Shown piece by piece: positions 17,788 through 25,961 of a stretch of DNA of 34,699 nucleotides. A model generated the notes under the pieces. That model ran no database searches, had not been told where the DNA came from, and was given only the letters and a program-made list of their open reading frames with translations. The first letter of the stretch is position 1; each line of letters starts with the position of its first letter. A program made the translations under genes and the position numbers. This DNA is from Thiocapsa roseopersicina (lineage in GTDB: Bacteria; Pseudomonadota; Gammaproteobacteria; Chromatiales; Chromatiaceae): contig NZ_FNNZ01000032.1 in assembly GCF_900106925.1 (NCBI RefSeq), forward strand, positions 1 through 34,699. The letters run 5' to 3'.

Positions 17788-17986
17788 TGGTCGTCCTTAT
17801 TTGCCAAACAGTTAAATAGCCAGAGTGTCGGTCCGGTGAGATAGGCAGATTCTGTTTATCTCAGTCGGGACAGATTCCGCCTAGCAGGCTAGCAGATCCC
17901 TGAGCGCCCCACCCACCGTCTCGTCGTGTGTAGAGCGATCGTACACAAGCCCCGGCATGAAGACATTGCCCAGGTGTGGACGATTT
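17788..17986. other. Gap at the right edge of the AT-rich island
   Basis: Nearly 200 bases between the GHKL gene start and the MBL gene end. Composition returns from AT-rich to GC-rich by about 17890. It must hold the promoter of the leftward GHKL gene. No attachment-site repeat matching the left edge was found by eye. Confidence 0.3.
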
Positions 17987-18955
17987 CTACCGAACCTTCG
18001 CCCGCCGCTTCAACCAAACCTCCAGCCCCTGCGCATTGAGCTCGGTATCCAGGCTCAGCAGCTCGGCGATGGCGTCGTCCGATAGCGCGACACCGTGGGC
18101 GCGGGCGCCGGCGACCAGATAGGCACGCACGGCGCTCTTGATGCGGGACTCGCGGTCGGCGCCCGCGTTGTCCGCCTCGGCCAGTGCGATGTCGGCGAGG
18201 GCGCGGATGCTGGTGCGCAGGTCGTCGACCAGATCTTCCGGGTGTTGGACCCGGCCGTAGTGGGTGAGATACATGGCTTGCGGTGCGTAGGCCATGAGCT
18301 TGTCGAGGCTGTCGAGCCAGGCGTCTGGATCGAAGGCGACCGGGGTGGTCGGGGCGAATAGCCAGGGTCCGGCGGCGGTGTCGAATTCGCGGTAGGAGAT
18401 GCCGAAGGTGTCGCCGGTGAAGAAGCCGCGGCTGGTCTCGTCGTAGATGCAGCCGTGGTGATTGGCGTGTCCGGGCGTATCGACGAACTTCAGCGTGCGG
18501 CCGGCGAGGTCGAAGGTGTCGCCGTCTTGGGCGATGACGATGCGCTCCTCGGGCACCGGCGTGAGTGCGCCGAAGTCACGCGCGAAGGCGTCCTCGCCGT
18601 AGACGGCGGTGGAGCCGGCAGTGAGGCGGCTCGGGTCGATCATGTGGGTCGCGCCTTTCGGGTGGATGACCAGGCGCGCGTTCGGACAGGCGGCCATCAG
18701 GGTACCGGCACCGCCGCCGTGGTCGAGGTGGACGTGGGTCGGGATGACGTAGTCCACATGCTCCGGGGTCAGGCCCAGTTCGGCGATCACGCCGAGCAAA
18801 CCCGGGACGGAGTTGGCGGCGCCCGTGTCGATGAAGGCAAGCCGATCCGCGGAGCGCACCAGATAGCAGGCGGCGAGGCCGTGCCGGTAGAGACCGGTCT
18901 CGAGGCAATAGATACCGTCGTCAATCTGTTGGTAGGGGGCGGGTGCGGTGGACAT
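17987..18955 (-). CDS. MBL-fold metallohydrolase
   Basis: A 322-residue metallo-beta-lactamase-fold enzyme. Strands YLVRSADRLAFIDTGA lead to the metal motif THVHLDH (His74, His76, Asp78, His79), with later ligands in DTPGHANHHG and FFTGDTFGISY and the final His in YLTHYGRV. A C-terminal helical region of about 100 residues follows. This is a glyoxalase II-like di-metal hydrolase family; the substrate is unknown. Start chosen at MSTAPAPYQQ, where the fold begins, with GGAG about eleven bases upstream; the frame is open for another 70 codons but that stretch is not protein-like. It lies just outside the AT-rich island. Confidence 0.87.
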   Translation of the reverse strand: MSTAPAPYQQIDDGIYCLETGLYRHGLAACYLVRSADRLAFIDTGAANSVPGLLGVIAELGLTPEHVDYVIPTHVHLDHGGGAGTLMAACPNARLVIHPKGATHMIDPSRLTAGSTAVYGEDAFARDFGALTPVPEERIVIAQDGDTFDLAGRTLKFVDTPGHANHHGCIYDETSRGFFTGDTFGISYREFDTAAGPWLFAPTTPVAFDPDAWLDSLDKLMAYAPQAMYLTHYGRVQHPEDLVDDLRTSIRALADIALAEADNAGADRESRIKSAVRAYLVAGARAHGVALSDDAIAELLSLDTELNAQGLEVWLKRRAKVR

Positions 18956-19457
18956 GCGCGTGCGTGCTCCGATTCGAATCGCGTGTTTGGGTTGGGGGCC
19001 GAGTCTAAACCAAGCGCCATCTTGATGCAGCGCAGCACCTATCGGGGTCCGGGGTTTGCATCGGGTAAGGCCCGAGCTTCCATCGATTTTTTTCCGTATG
19101 AACAGCCCTCGGAGTGACGTAAGCTGATCCTTCGTGAACCCGGCGTTGCGTCGCGCTTCGTGCATCGCTGCAAAGACAATGGAAATCAGTATCGATGGTC
19201 CAACTCAGGCCGCGTCGGATTCGAGGTTCTCGGGATGCGCTTGAGGTGGTTCCGATGGAACCTCGGCCTTCGCACCCGACCCGGGCTTGTCCCGCTTGCC
19301 TTTTCCGGCAACCTTGTAGAATCTTAGTGCCTCACTCAGCCTTCGCTTAGGGGCGTGTTGCTCGGGACCTGAAGGATTGCCGACCCGCGGGTCGGCCGAT
19401 ACGGCAGATCCGGACAACCCCCTCGCCGGTTTCCATAACAATATCGGAGGAATCAGG
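18956..19457. other. Gene-free stretch between the MBL and DUF2189 genes
   Basis: About 500 bases between divergent starts with no coding region I can support. A leftward frame ending at 19205 (tail LSEALRFYKVAGKGKRDK...) looks faintly protein-like but has no good start or motif, so it is not called. The stretch includes a GGTTCC-gat-GGAACC hairpin at 19248-19262 and an 18-base perfect palindrome at 19379-19396. The right end carries the GGAGG ribosome site of the DUF2189 gene at 19446-19450. Confidence 0.45.
19379..19396. promoter_or_regulatory. 18-base perfect palindrome upstream of DUF2189 gene
   Basis: GCCGACCCGCGGGTCGGC is a perfect palindrome 61 bases before the ATG of the rightward membrane-protein gene. 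Its position suits an operator or 5'-leader hairpin. It has no T-tract after it, so a terminator is unlikely. No regulator gene is adjacent; function is inference. Confidence 0.4.
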
Positions 19458-20243
19458 ATGGACAACACCGCAGTCGCGGACGAGCCGCGCCACGTGGACC
19501 CTCGCGTTAACAAGATCACCCTGGATCACCCCTGGCAGTGGCTTGCCAAGGGCTGGCAGGACATCAAAACGGCACCTGTCTACAGCCTGCGATACGGCGC
19601 CATGATCGTGCTGCTCAGCGGCCTGATCGTCTGGCTGACCGTCGTCGGGCATTTGACCTTCTTGATCCCTTTCTTGACCGCGGGCTTCTTCCTGATGGCC
19701 CCGTTCTTGGCGATCGGGCTCTATCAGATGAGTGCCCACCTGGAGCGCGGGGAGCCGGTGGATCACTGTCAGGCACTGGAGGCATTCAAGCGCAATCAGG
19801 GGCAGTTGGGGATCGCGATGGGGTTCCTCCTGATGACGATGCAGCTCTGGATCCTGGCGTCCGTGTTTCTCTTCATCATGATGTTCAACGACCCCTTTCC
19901 GCCGTTCTCACGCTTTATTCCCGTCGTCGTCCTTTCGGGCGAACACATGGGGCTGATACTCGCGGTGATCCTGGTCGGCGCCTTTTTCGCCATCTGCGCC
20001 TTCTGTATCAGCGCCATCTCGGTGCCGATGCTCATCGACCGCCCGGTCGACGGCTTCACCGCGATGCGCACCAGCGTCCGCGCAGTGGCACTCAATTGGC
20101 TGCCCATGCTGCTTTGGGCTGCGCTGCTGGTCGGGATCGTCGGGATCGGACTTCTGACCTTCTATATCGGGCTCTTCATCGCAGTTCCTTTGGTGGGGCA
20201 TGCGACCTGGTATGCCTATCGGGATTTGGTGCCCAGAGACTGA
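19458..20243 (+). CDS. DUF2189 family integral membrane protein
   Basis: A 261-residue inner-membrane protein with a perfect ribosome site (GGAGG, seven bases before ATG). After a soluble N-terminus (NKITLDHPWQWLAKGWQDIK, characteristic of DUF2189) there are about six hydrophobic segments from residue 45 to 250, in pairs: YGAMIVLLSGLIVWLTVV, FLTAGFFLMAPFLAIGLY, then three or four more. The motifs ERGEPVDHCQALEAFKRNQG and ISAISVPMLIDRPVDGFTAM are typical of the family, whose biochemical role is unknown. Transcription is monocistronic by layout; two hairpins follow its stop. Confidence 0.88.
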   Translation: MDNTAVADEPRHVDPRVNKITLDHPWQWLAKGWQDIKTAPVYSLRYGAMIVLLSGLIVWLTVVGHLTFLIPFLTAGFFLMAPFLAIGLYQMSAHLERGEPVDHCQALEAFKRNQGQLGIAMGFLLMTMQLWILASVFLFIMMFNDPFPPFSRFIPVVVLSGEHMGLILAVILVGAFFAICAFCISAISVPMLIDRPVDGFTAMRTSVRAVALNWLPMLLWAALLVGIVGIGLLTFYIGLFIAVPLVGHATWYAYRDLVPRD

Positions 20244-20544
20244 GTGACTCCGGACCTATGCCGAGCGCGCGTGGCGCGGAGCGCCACGGGACATGCGTGA
20301 CACCGCGGAACGGTGTCACGAGTTCCTGAAGGTTTCGGTGGCCTGTCTAATGAGCCAGCGCCTGCAACACAGGGAGCCGTTGGGCACGCTGCGCTTTGCC
20401 AAACCTACGGCGGATGACGCTCACGCATCTTCAGAGTTGTTTTTGAATCGTCTCTTATCGTCCTAGACCACGTCGGCGAGGATCTCGTTGATTTCTCAGA
20501 GGCCGATCCAGTCCCGAGGCCGCGCATAAGCCCCCGGACGCGGT
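20244..20544. other. Convergent intergenic region with hairpins and repeats
   Basis: This 301-base gap separates the ends of the DUF2189 and sulfotransferase genes. Early on come two hairpins: GTGGCG-cggag-CGCCAC (about 20270-20286) and GTGACACCG-cggaa-CGGTGTCAC (about 20296-20318), candidate terminators without strong T-tracts. A REP-like stretch at 20379-20410 and an inverted-repeat element at 20463-20548 occupy most of the rest. No gene seen. Confidence 0.55.
20379..20410. repeat. REP-like sequence of the CGTAGGTT..GGCAAAGCGCAGCG type
   Basis: The segment GTTGGGCACGCTGCGCTTTG followed by CCAAACCTACGG, read leftward, begins CGTAGGTTTGGC. This is a degenerate relative of the CGTAGGTTGTGC hairpin at 13738-13816. 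Sequences of this type are common dispersed repeats in gammaproteobacterial intergenic regions. The hairpin pairs GTTGGGCA-like and TTTGCCAAAC-like arms. Confidence 0.5.
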
Positions 20545-20548
20545 CTAG
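20463..20548. repeat. 86-bp inverted-repeat element, copy A
   Basis: Ends are CTAGACCACGTC (20463) and GACGCGGTCTAG (20548), reverse complements apart from one base. Read leftward it aligns with copy B at 22309-22395: both begin CTARAYCGCGTCCGG, share TATG near base 22, and share a TGGAT..GCCTC core. The last bases CTA contain the TAG stop codon of the leftward sulfotransferase gene. No open frame inside. It is probably a small non-autonomous mobile or palindromic unit. Confidence 0.7.
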
Positions 20549-21207
20549 TCCCGCTCGAATCGATAGCCGAGCAGCTCGACATCCGCGGCGAAGTGTCTCG
20601 CGACCAGCTCGGCGGTCTCATCCGTGTAATAACCCCGATAGTCCTTGCTCCGATCGGTGGCCTTGCGCGCGTGCGGCAATGCCGGTGCGGGGATCCCGAT
20701 ATGCTCGCACGCGATTGCGAAATCCTCGTGCAGACGCTCGTAGCGACCGATGAAGTCGACGATCACGGCGCCGTGCAGGTCGATCAGATAGTCGCTCTGC
20801 AGCTCGATCGAGGTATCGACGTGATATTGGTAGGGCCGCTCGGGGTCGAGCTTCCAGCGCAGGAAGGGCTCGAACTCGGTGTGGCCGCCGAGATACTGCG
20901 GCCGCTCGCGCCGGATGTGGTGAAACGAGCTGACCTGGAGGTCCCAGGGGTTGCGCACGAAGGCGAACTTGAACAGACCGTCGTAAACCTCCTTGGGCAG
21001 CATCTCCTTCGCGGCGATCGCCTTGGCATGGCGAGGCAGCTTGGTGGCGATGCGGTGCCCGCTGAGATGGCTCAGTCGGCTGCACAGAAACATGGACCAG
21101 TACCAGGGATCGCGCCAGCGCAGCCCTTCCAAGGCGGCGCGCACGCTGGTCCCGCCGGTCTTGGCGATGTGGACGAAGAGAAAGCGATATTTGGGCGAGA
21201 GCAGCAT
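20545..21207 (-). CDS. Sulfotransferase family 2-like protein
   Basis: A 220-residue protein. FLFVHIAKTGGTSVRAALEG near the N-terminus is the 5'-phosphosulfate loop and FKFAFVRNPWDLQVS near residue 90 is the 3'-phosphate-binding segment of PAPS-dependent sulfotransferases. YRGYYTDETAELVARHFAAD near the end matches the family's closing region. It would transfer sulfate from PAPS to a carbohydrate or other acceptor, perhaps a surface polysaccharide (inference). The ribosome site is weak. The stop codon lies in the end of repeat copy A. It lies about 110 bases upstream of the xerC end and is read in the same direction. Confidence 0.85.
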   Translation of the reverse strand: MLLSPKYRFLFVHIAKTGGTSVRAALEGLRWRDPWYWSMFLCSRLSHLSGHRIATKLPRHAKAIAAKEMLPKEVYDGLFKFAFVRNPWDLQVSSFHHIRRERPQYLGGHTEFEPFLRWKLDPERPYQYHVDTSIELQSDYLIDLHGAVIVDFIGRYERLHEDFAIACEHIGIPAPALPHARKATDRSKDYRGYYTDETAELVARHFAADVELLGYRFERD

Positions 21208-21316
21208 GGTGTCGGGTCAGCGCTGTCGATAAGCCTGAAGGCGGTTGTTGATCACGCCTGGCGTGAGATCCGGCGTGAGATCGGCCCTCCCCGGTCTGAA
21301 GCGGGAGGAGGGGGAG

Positions 21317-22231
21317 TTACTCCGACCGGGGTGTTTTCTTCCTCGCGCGCGGGTGGGCTTGGTCGTAGACCTGCGCGAGATGCTGGAAGTCGAGATGGGT
21401 GTAGATCTGGGTGGTGCCGATATCGGAGTGGCCGAGCAGCTCCTGAACCGCGCGCAGATCGCCCGATGACTCCAGCAAATGGGTCGCGAAGCTGTGACGC
21501 AGCAGATGTGGATGCAGGTCGCGCGTCGCGCCTTGCTGGCGGGCCCATCGTGCGACGCGCACCTCGACCGTGCGCGGGTTGATCCGCGTCCCGCGGCTGC
21601 TGACGAAGAGCGCGGGCTCCCCGGCCGCGGCCAGATTGGCGCGCACCAGCATCCAGCGTTGAACGGCTTCGCGGGCCTTGATGCCCACCGGCACGCGCCG
21701 GGTCTTGGATCCCTTGCCCAGCACGCCGAGCTCGCCTTCGGCCATGTCGATATCGCCCACGTTGACCGAGACCAGCTCGGCGAGCCGCAGGCCCGAGGAG
21801 TAGAACAGCTCGATCATGGCCTGATCGCGGATCGTGAGTAGATCATCGTCCGACGGATGGTCCAGCAGGCTGCACAGCTGATCGGCGTCGAGCGTTGCGG
21901 GCAACCGGCGCGGGCTCTTCGGTGCCCGCACCCCAACCGCCGGATTGGATCCGGCGAGCCCCTCGCGCAGCAGCCAGCGATAGAGGCTACGCAGGCTGGA
22001 CAGCTCGCGCTGCAGCGTCTTTCCGGAGGCCCCACGACGGTGCCGCCAGGCGAGATATTGACGCACGGCCTGCTCGTCGAGCTTCTCGATGGCGAGTGAT
22101 TCGGCCTCGCTCAGCCAGGAATTCAGCCGCTCGAGATCGCGGCGGTAAGCGATCAGGGTCTGCTCGGACAGCCGTCGCTCATGGGCGAGATGGCCGAGGA
22201 AGGATTCGATCAGGTCGCCCGACGTACTCAT
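21317..22231 (-). CDS. xerC: Site-specific tyrosine recombinase XerC
   Basis: A 304-residue recombinase of normal XerC length. The N-terminal SAM-like core-binding domain (residues 6-95: FLGHLAHERRLSEQTLIAYR) is followed by the catalytic domain, with Arg149 in GLRLAEL, Lys173 in GKGSKTR, His242 and Arg245 in HPHLLRHSFATHLL, His268 in LLGHSDI and the nucleophile Tyr277 in IYTHLD. With XerD it resolves chromosome dimers at dif during division. Gene order lysA-dapF-DUF484-xerC is the conserved gammaproteobacterial arrangement, which favours XerC over XerD. An inverted-repeat element separates it from the DUF484 gene. Confidence 0.95.
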   Translation of the reverse strand: MSTSGDLIESFLGHLAHERRLSEQTLIAYRRDLERLNSWLSEAESLAIEKLDEQAVRQYLAWRHRRGASGKTLQRELSSLRSLYRWLLREGLAGSNPAVGVRAPKSPRRLPATLDADQLCSLLDHPSDDDLLTIRDQAMIELFYSSGLRLAELVSVNVGDIDMAEGELGVLGKGSKTRRVPVGIKAREAVQRWMLVRANLAAAGEPALFVSSRGTRINPRTVEVRVARWARQQGATRDLHPHLLRHSFATHLLESSGDLRAVQELLGHSDIGTTQIYTHLDFQHLAQVYDQAHPRARKKTPRSE

Positions 22232-22308
22232 GTCATAGTGGTGAGTGGTGAGTTAGAGATGCGAGCTTCGGCGGGGACACGGTTTAAAGTTCTAATTTTT
22301 TCATCATC

Positions 22309-22395
22309 CTAAATCGCGTCAGCTCCGACGTTCAAGGATCCGGCCGAGGCACATCCAATCCAAAAACGATTCATATCGCTCCGGACGCGATTTAG
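22309..22395. repeat. 87-bp inverted-repeat element, copy B
   Basis: Ends CTAAATCGCGTC (22309) and GACGCGATTTAG (22395) are perfect 12-base inverted repeats. Internally GCTCCG (left) and its complement near the right end extend the symmetry with offset. Similar length, termini and core to copy A at 20463-20548. It fills much of the 160-base gap between the DUF484 gene and xerC, and its terminal CTAA contains the TAA stop of the DUF484 gene. No coding capacity. Confidence 0.75.
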
Positions 22396-23093
22396 TTCGT
22401 CTCGTCGCAGTGCCCCAGCGGCACGACGCGCAGCTTTTGTCCGAGGATCTCGCCGAGTCGGTCGAGCAGCTCAGTGCCCATGTCCGGGCGAAAGCGCTCG
22501 CCGTCGTGGCTGCCGATCGCCAGCACGCCGGCATGCCCGTCCGCACGGACCGGCACCAGTGCGGCCGATCGAATCTCGGCCCCCGCCTCGCCGAAGAGGA
22601 TCTGCGCCTTCTCGCCGTTCAGCGGACCGCACAAGGCATGGTGGCGATCGACGAAGTCGCGAAACGCCAGCGTCAGCGGATCCGCTCGGGCGCCGCTTTC
22701 CTCATCGGTCTGGAAGAGCTTGAGCGTCATCGCCTCGGCCGAGAACTCGGTCAGGAGTGCATCCTTGAGCAGGGCACAGATCTGCTGCGAATCCTGCGCG
22801 GCGATGAGCTTCAGGACCAGATGGTGGAGCCGCCCGGAGAGCGCCTCGTACTCGCGTGCACGCGAGATGAGGTGCGTGAGGCGGTGACGCTCGGCCTCCA
22901 ACTGCTTGCGCAGGAGGCGCACCTGCTGCTCGATCAGAGAGACCGCGGCCCCCGAGTCGTGCGGGATGTCGAGTGCCGCCAAGACCTTCGGGTTCCGGAC
23001 GAAGAAGGTCGGATCGCTCAGGAGATAGTCGATGACCCTGGATTCGAGATCCGGGTCTTCGGTCGCGACGGGCGCGGGTTCGATGGGAGTCAT
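22392..23093 (-). CDS. DUF484 family protein
   Basis: A 233-residue cytosolic protein with the full DUF484 pattern: an N-terminal VIDYLLSDPTFFVRNPKVLA, a coiled-coil helix (LIEQQVRLLRKQLEAERHRL, about residues 53-80), and a GAF-like domain from about 95 to 225 with LVPVRADGHAGVLAIGSHDG and FRPDMGTELLDRLGEIL. Start chosen by a GGGAGG ribosome site ten bases upstream. The gene sits between dapF and xerC as in most gammaproteobacteria; function remains unassigned. It is probably co-transcribed with dapF, whose stop is 64 bases upstream. Its TAA stop falls in repeat copy B. Confidence 0.92.
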   Translation of the reverse strand: MTPIEPAPVATEDPDLESRVIDYLLSDPTFFVRNPKVLAALDIPHDSGAAVSLIEQQVRLLRKQLEAERHRLTHLISRAREYEALSGRLHHLVLKLIAAQDSQQICALLKDALLTEFSAEAMTLKLFQTDEESGARADPLTLAFRDFVDRHHALCGPLNGEKAQILFGEAGAEIRSAALVPVRADGHAGVLAIGSHDGERFRPDMGTELLDRLGEILGQKLRVVPLGHCDETN

Positions 23094-23157
23094 GCGCGAT
23101 ACCTCCCTGCGGCGATCTGTTGGGTTTCGTGTGCGCGGCCTGGCCTGCTGAGGCGTC

Positions 23158-24000
23158 TCATAGCGCGATCTCGCCTTCAAAGACCTGCACGGCCGGCCCG
23201 GTCATCCAGACGGATTCGCCGGGTGCGCTCCACGCGATCAGAAGATCGCCGCCGGGCAGGCTCACCCGAACCCGCGAGTCCACCAGGTCGCGTTGTCGGG
23301 CGTGGACCATGGCCGCGCAGGCGCCGGTGCCGCAGGCCAAGGTTTCGCCGGCGCCGCGCTCGTAGACGCGCAGGCGCAGATGATCGCGTGCGAGGATCTG
23401 CATGAAACCGACATTGACCCGTTGCGGGAAGCGCGGATGCGACTCGACCAAGGGGCCGAGGCGCGCGACCGGAGCGGTGTCCAGGTTCTCGACCAAGATG
23501 ACGGCGTGCGGGTTGCCCATCGAGACTGCACCGATGACCAGCGACTCGCCCGCGATATCCAGGTCGTAGGTGAGCGCTCGCCGATCCGCCAGAAAGGGAA
23601 TCCGCTCGGGCTCGAATTCCGGTGCGCCCATGTCGACACGAACCTGACCTGCGTCCTCCAGATAGAGTCGGATCGGTCCGGCGGCCGTTCCGACCGGGAT
23701 CTCGTCGTGCTCGGTCAGGCCTCGGTCGCGCACGAAGCGCGCAAAGCAGCGCGCGCCGTTCCCGCACTGCTCGACCTCGGAGCCGTCGGCGTTGAAGATG
23801 CGGTAGTAAAACTCGGTGTCGGGCAGGCGCGGCGGCTCGACAAGCAGGATCTGATCGCAGCCGATCCCGAAGCGTCGATCGGAAAGCCGGCGCGCGAGTG
23901 CGGGGTCGATCGCGATGGGGTGCTCGGTGGCATCCAGGACGACGAAGTCGTTGCCCAGACCCTGCATCTTGCTGAAGGAGAGTCGCATCCCTTCACTCAT
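23158..24000 (-). CDS. dapF: Diaminopimelate epimerase
   Basis: A 280-residue enzyme that interconverts LL- and meso-diaminopimelate for lysine and peptidoglycan synthesis. The two catalytic cysteines are Cys79 in [11 protein letters not shown] and Cys223 in [10 protein letters not shown]. Other family signatures are [11 protein letters not shown] at the N-terminus and VSMGNPHAV. The start at 24000 overlaps the methyltransferase stop by four bases (ATGA); a second ATG at 23988 ([10 protein letters not shown]) has a GAAGGG site in front and matches the usual N-terminus, so it may be the real start. It is clustered with lysA, the next enzyme of the pathway. Confidence 0.95.
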   Translation of the reverse strand: MSEGMRLSFSKMQGLGNDFVVLDATEHPIAIDPALARRLSDRRFGIGCDQILLVEPPRLPDTEFYYRIFNADGSEVEQCGNGARCFARFVRDRGLTEHDEIPVGTAAGPIRLYLEDAGQVRVDMGAPEFEPERIPFLADRRALTYDLDIAGESLVIGAVSMGNPHAVILVENLDTAPVARLGPLVESHPRFPQRVNVGFMQILARDHLRLRVYERGAGETLACGTGACAAMVHARQRDLVDSRVRVSLPGGDLLIAWSAPGESVWMTGPAVQVFEGEIAL

Positions 24001-24668
24001 CCCGGCAGGCGCCCCGAGACGGCTAGGTGCCGGTCGCTGACCACGCCGACCTCAAGTCCGTCGAGCCCCGCGACAGCCAGCTGCTCGGCGACCTCCGCGG
24101 GCTCGAAGGCCGCGAAGAGAGAGTTGCGGAAGTCGTCGCGCAAGACCTTCGGCTCGCCGTCGGCATAGGTCGACACCAGTGCCTCGACCCAACCGGCCGA
24201 GGCCGGGCGCATCAGGTCCATGATCAGCACCAAGGCACCGGGCTTGCCGGTCTCGATCAGGGTTTGCCACAAGACCTGCGGGTCGTGTAGATGGTGCAGC
24301 AGGCTGTTGGAGATGATCAGGTCGTAGCCGCCCCGCTCCAGGGCCGCGGACGGAATCTGATCGCGGATCAGTCGACACCGACTCGCAACACCGGGCAGCG
24401 CATCGAGCGCAGTTTGGGCAAGATCGAGCATGGGTTGGGAGCCGTCGAGCGCATCGCAGGTCGCCTTGGGCCAGGCGCGCAGGAAGCGGATGCTGATGTC
24501 CGCCGGCCCGCACCCCAGATCGAGTGCGCGCGCGCCGTCGAGCGGACCGGGATCGAGCCGGCGCAGCAGCTCGATGAAGAGCGTATTGGATTCGTTGAAA
24601 TCCGCTTGGGCATAGGCGAGCGCTTGCTCGTCGCTGTCCATCAACTCGGGCTCGGGACGGCGTTTCAT
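23997..24668 (-). CDS. Class I SAM-dependent methyltransferase
   Basis: A 223-residue protein with a Rossmann-like methyltransferase fold. Motif I is [15 protein letters not shown] (residues 47-60), the acidic post-I position falls in [14 protein letters not shown], and motif IV is [16 protein letters not shown]. Substrate unknown; the LLHHLHD form is shared with small-molecule and ubiquinone-type methyltransferases. It overlaps lysA and dapF by four bases on either side (ATGA junctions), so the three are translationally coupled. Its insertion between lysA and dapF is not part of the widespread gene order, which makes its role in this operon worth asking about. Confidence 0.87.
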   Translation of the reverse strand: MKRRPEPELMDSDEQALAYAQADFNESNTLFIELLRRLDPGPLDGARALDLGCGPADISIRFLRAWPKATCDALDGSQPMLDLAQTALDALPGVASRCRLIRDQIPSAALERGGYDLIISNSLLHHLHDPQVLWQTLIETGKPGALVLIMDLMRPASAGWVEALVSTYADGEPKVLRDDFRNSLFAAFEPAEVAEQLAVAGLDGLEVGVVSDRHLAVSGRLPG

Positions 24669-25915
24669 GACGGCAGGACGGACTCCCCGGCGAAGAGACT
24701 CGCGACGGTCTCGCGCTCGCGTACAAGATGCACTTGATCGCCGTCGACCATGACCTCGGGCACCCGCGGGCGGCTGTTGTAATTGGAGCTCATGGTGAAG
24801 CCGTAGGCGCCCGAGCCGCGCACGGCGAGCAGGTCGCCCTCGCGCAACGCCAGCTGGCGTCCCTTGCCGAGGAAGTCCCCGGTCTCGCAGACCGGGCCGA
24901 CCAGATCATAGCGGGCCGGCTCCGCCTCGGTGTCGCGCATCACCGGCACGATGTCCTGAACGGCCTGGTAGAGCGCGGGGCGCACCAGGTCGTTCATCGC
25001 CGCGTCCAGGATCGCGAAGTGGCGCGTGCCGTTTTCCTTGAGATATTCCACGCGGGTCAGCAGTACCCCTGCATTGCCGGCGATGGCACGGCCGGGCTCC
25101 AGGATGATCTCGTAGGGACGATCACCGAGCAGGTAGCTCATGGCCGCGGCATAGGCGGCGGGCTCGGGCGGGTGCTCTTCCGTATAGCGGATGCCGAGTC
25201 CGCCGCCCACGTCCAGATGGGCGATCGGAATACCGATCTCGCCGAGCCGCTCGGCCAAGCCCAGGACGCGCGTGAGCGCGTCGATGAAGGGGGCCAGATC
25301 CGTGAGCTGCGAGCCGATATGACAATCGATCCCGGTCACTCGCAGGTTCTGCAGGGCTGCGGCTCGGACGTAGACTTCCTCGGCTGCGTGGATGTCGATC
25401 CCGAACTTGTTTTCCTTCAGACCGGTGGCGATGTAGGGATGGGTCTGGGCATCGACGTCGGGATTCACACGCAGCGACACGGGCGCGACCACACCCATCT
25501 CGCCGGCGATCCGATCGAGCCGGACCAGCTCGGACTCGGATTCGACGTTGAAGCAGCGGATCCCGACCTCGAGCGCGAAGCGGATCTCGTCCTCTCGCTT
25601 GCCGACCCCCGAGAAGATCACCTTGGCGGGGTTGCCTCCGGCGGCGAGCACGCGCTTGAGCTCGCCGAGCGAGACGATGTCGAATCCCGAGCCCAGGCGC
25701 GCCAGCACATTGAGAACCGCCAGATTGGAATTGGCCTTGACGGCGAAGCAGACCAGATGCGGATGGTCGCGAAATGCGCGGTCGAAGGCTCGCCAATGGC
25801 GCTCCAGCGTCGCGCGGGAATAGACATAACAGGGCGTACCGAAACGCGCGGCGATGTCGGCGAGCGGGACATCCTCGGCATAGAGGACATCGTCGCGATA
25901 GTTGAAATGATCCAT
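24665..25915 (-). CDS. lysA: Diaminopimelate decarboxylase
   Basis: A 416-residue PLP enzyme of fold type III that converts meso-diaminopimelate to lysine. Lys60 in CFAVKANSNL binds PLP, HIGSQLTDL and the glycine-rich DVGGGLGI follow in the barrel, EPGRAIAGNAG holds the phosphate loop, and GPVCETGDFL supplies the substrate-binding Cys/Glu of the partner subunit. SGAYGFTMSSNYNSRPR closes the domain. Start chosen at MDHFNYRDD, the family's usual N-terminus; the upstream open frame is low-complexity. The gene lies 46 bases after lptM and overlaps the methyltransferase by four bases. Confidence 0.95.
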   Translation of the reverse strand: MDHFNYRDDVLYAEDVPLADIAARFGTPCYVYSRATLERHWRAFDRAFRDHPHLVCFAVKANSNLAVLNVLARLGSGFDIVSLGELKRVLAAGGNPAKVIFSGVGKREDEIRFALEVGIRCFNVESESELVRLDRIAGEMGVVAPVSLRVNPDVDAQTHPYIATGLKENKFGIDIHAAEEVYVRAAALQNLRVTGIDCHIGSQLTDLAPFIDALTRVLGLAERLGEIGIPIAHLDVGGGLGIRYTEEHPPEPAAYAAAMSYLLGDRPYEIILEPGRAIAGNAGVLLTRVEYLKENGTRHFAILDAAMNDLVRPALYQAVQDIVPVMRDTEAEPARYDLVGPVCETGDFLGKGRQLALREGDLLAVRGSGAYGFTMSSNYNSRPRVPEVMVDGDQVHLVRERETVASLFAGESVLPS

Positions 25916-25961
25916 GCGGTCTCGGGAGGCTCTCGGCTTGAGGTGATTGGGGGCGATTCGG

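Noticed and set aside
19205-19519. Leftward frame with a protein-like tail (LSEALRFYKVAGKGKRDK)
   Set aside because: No convincing start or ribosome site, no recognisable domain, and it overlaps the start of the well-supported DUF2189 gene.
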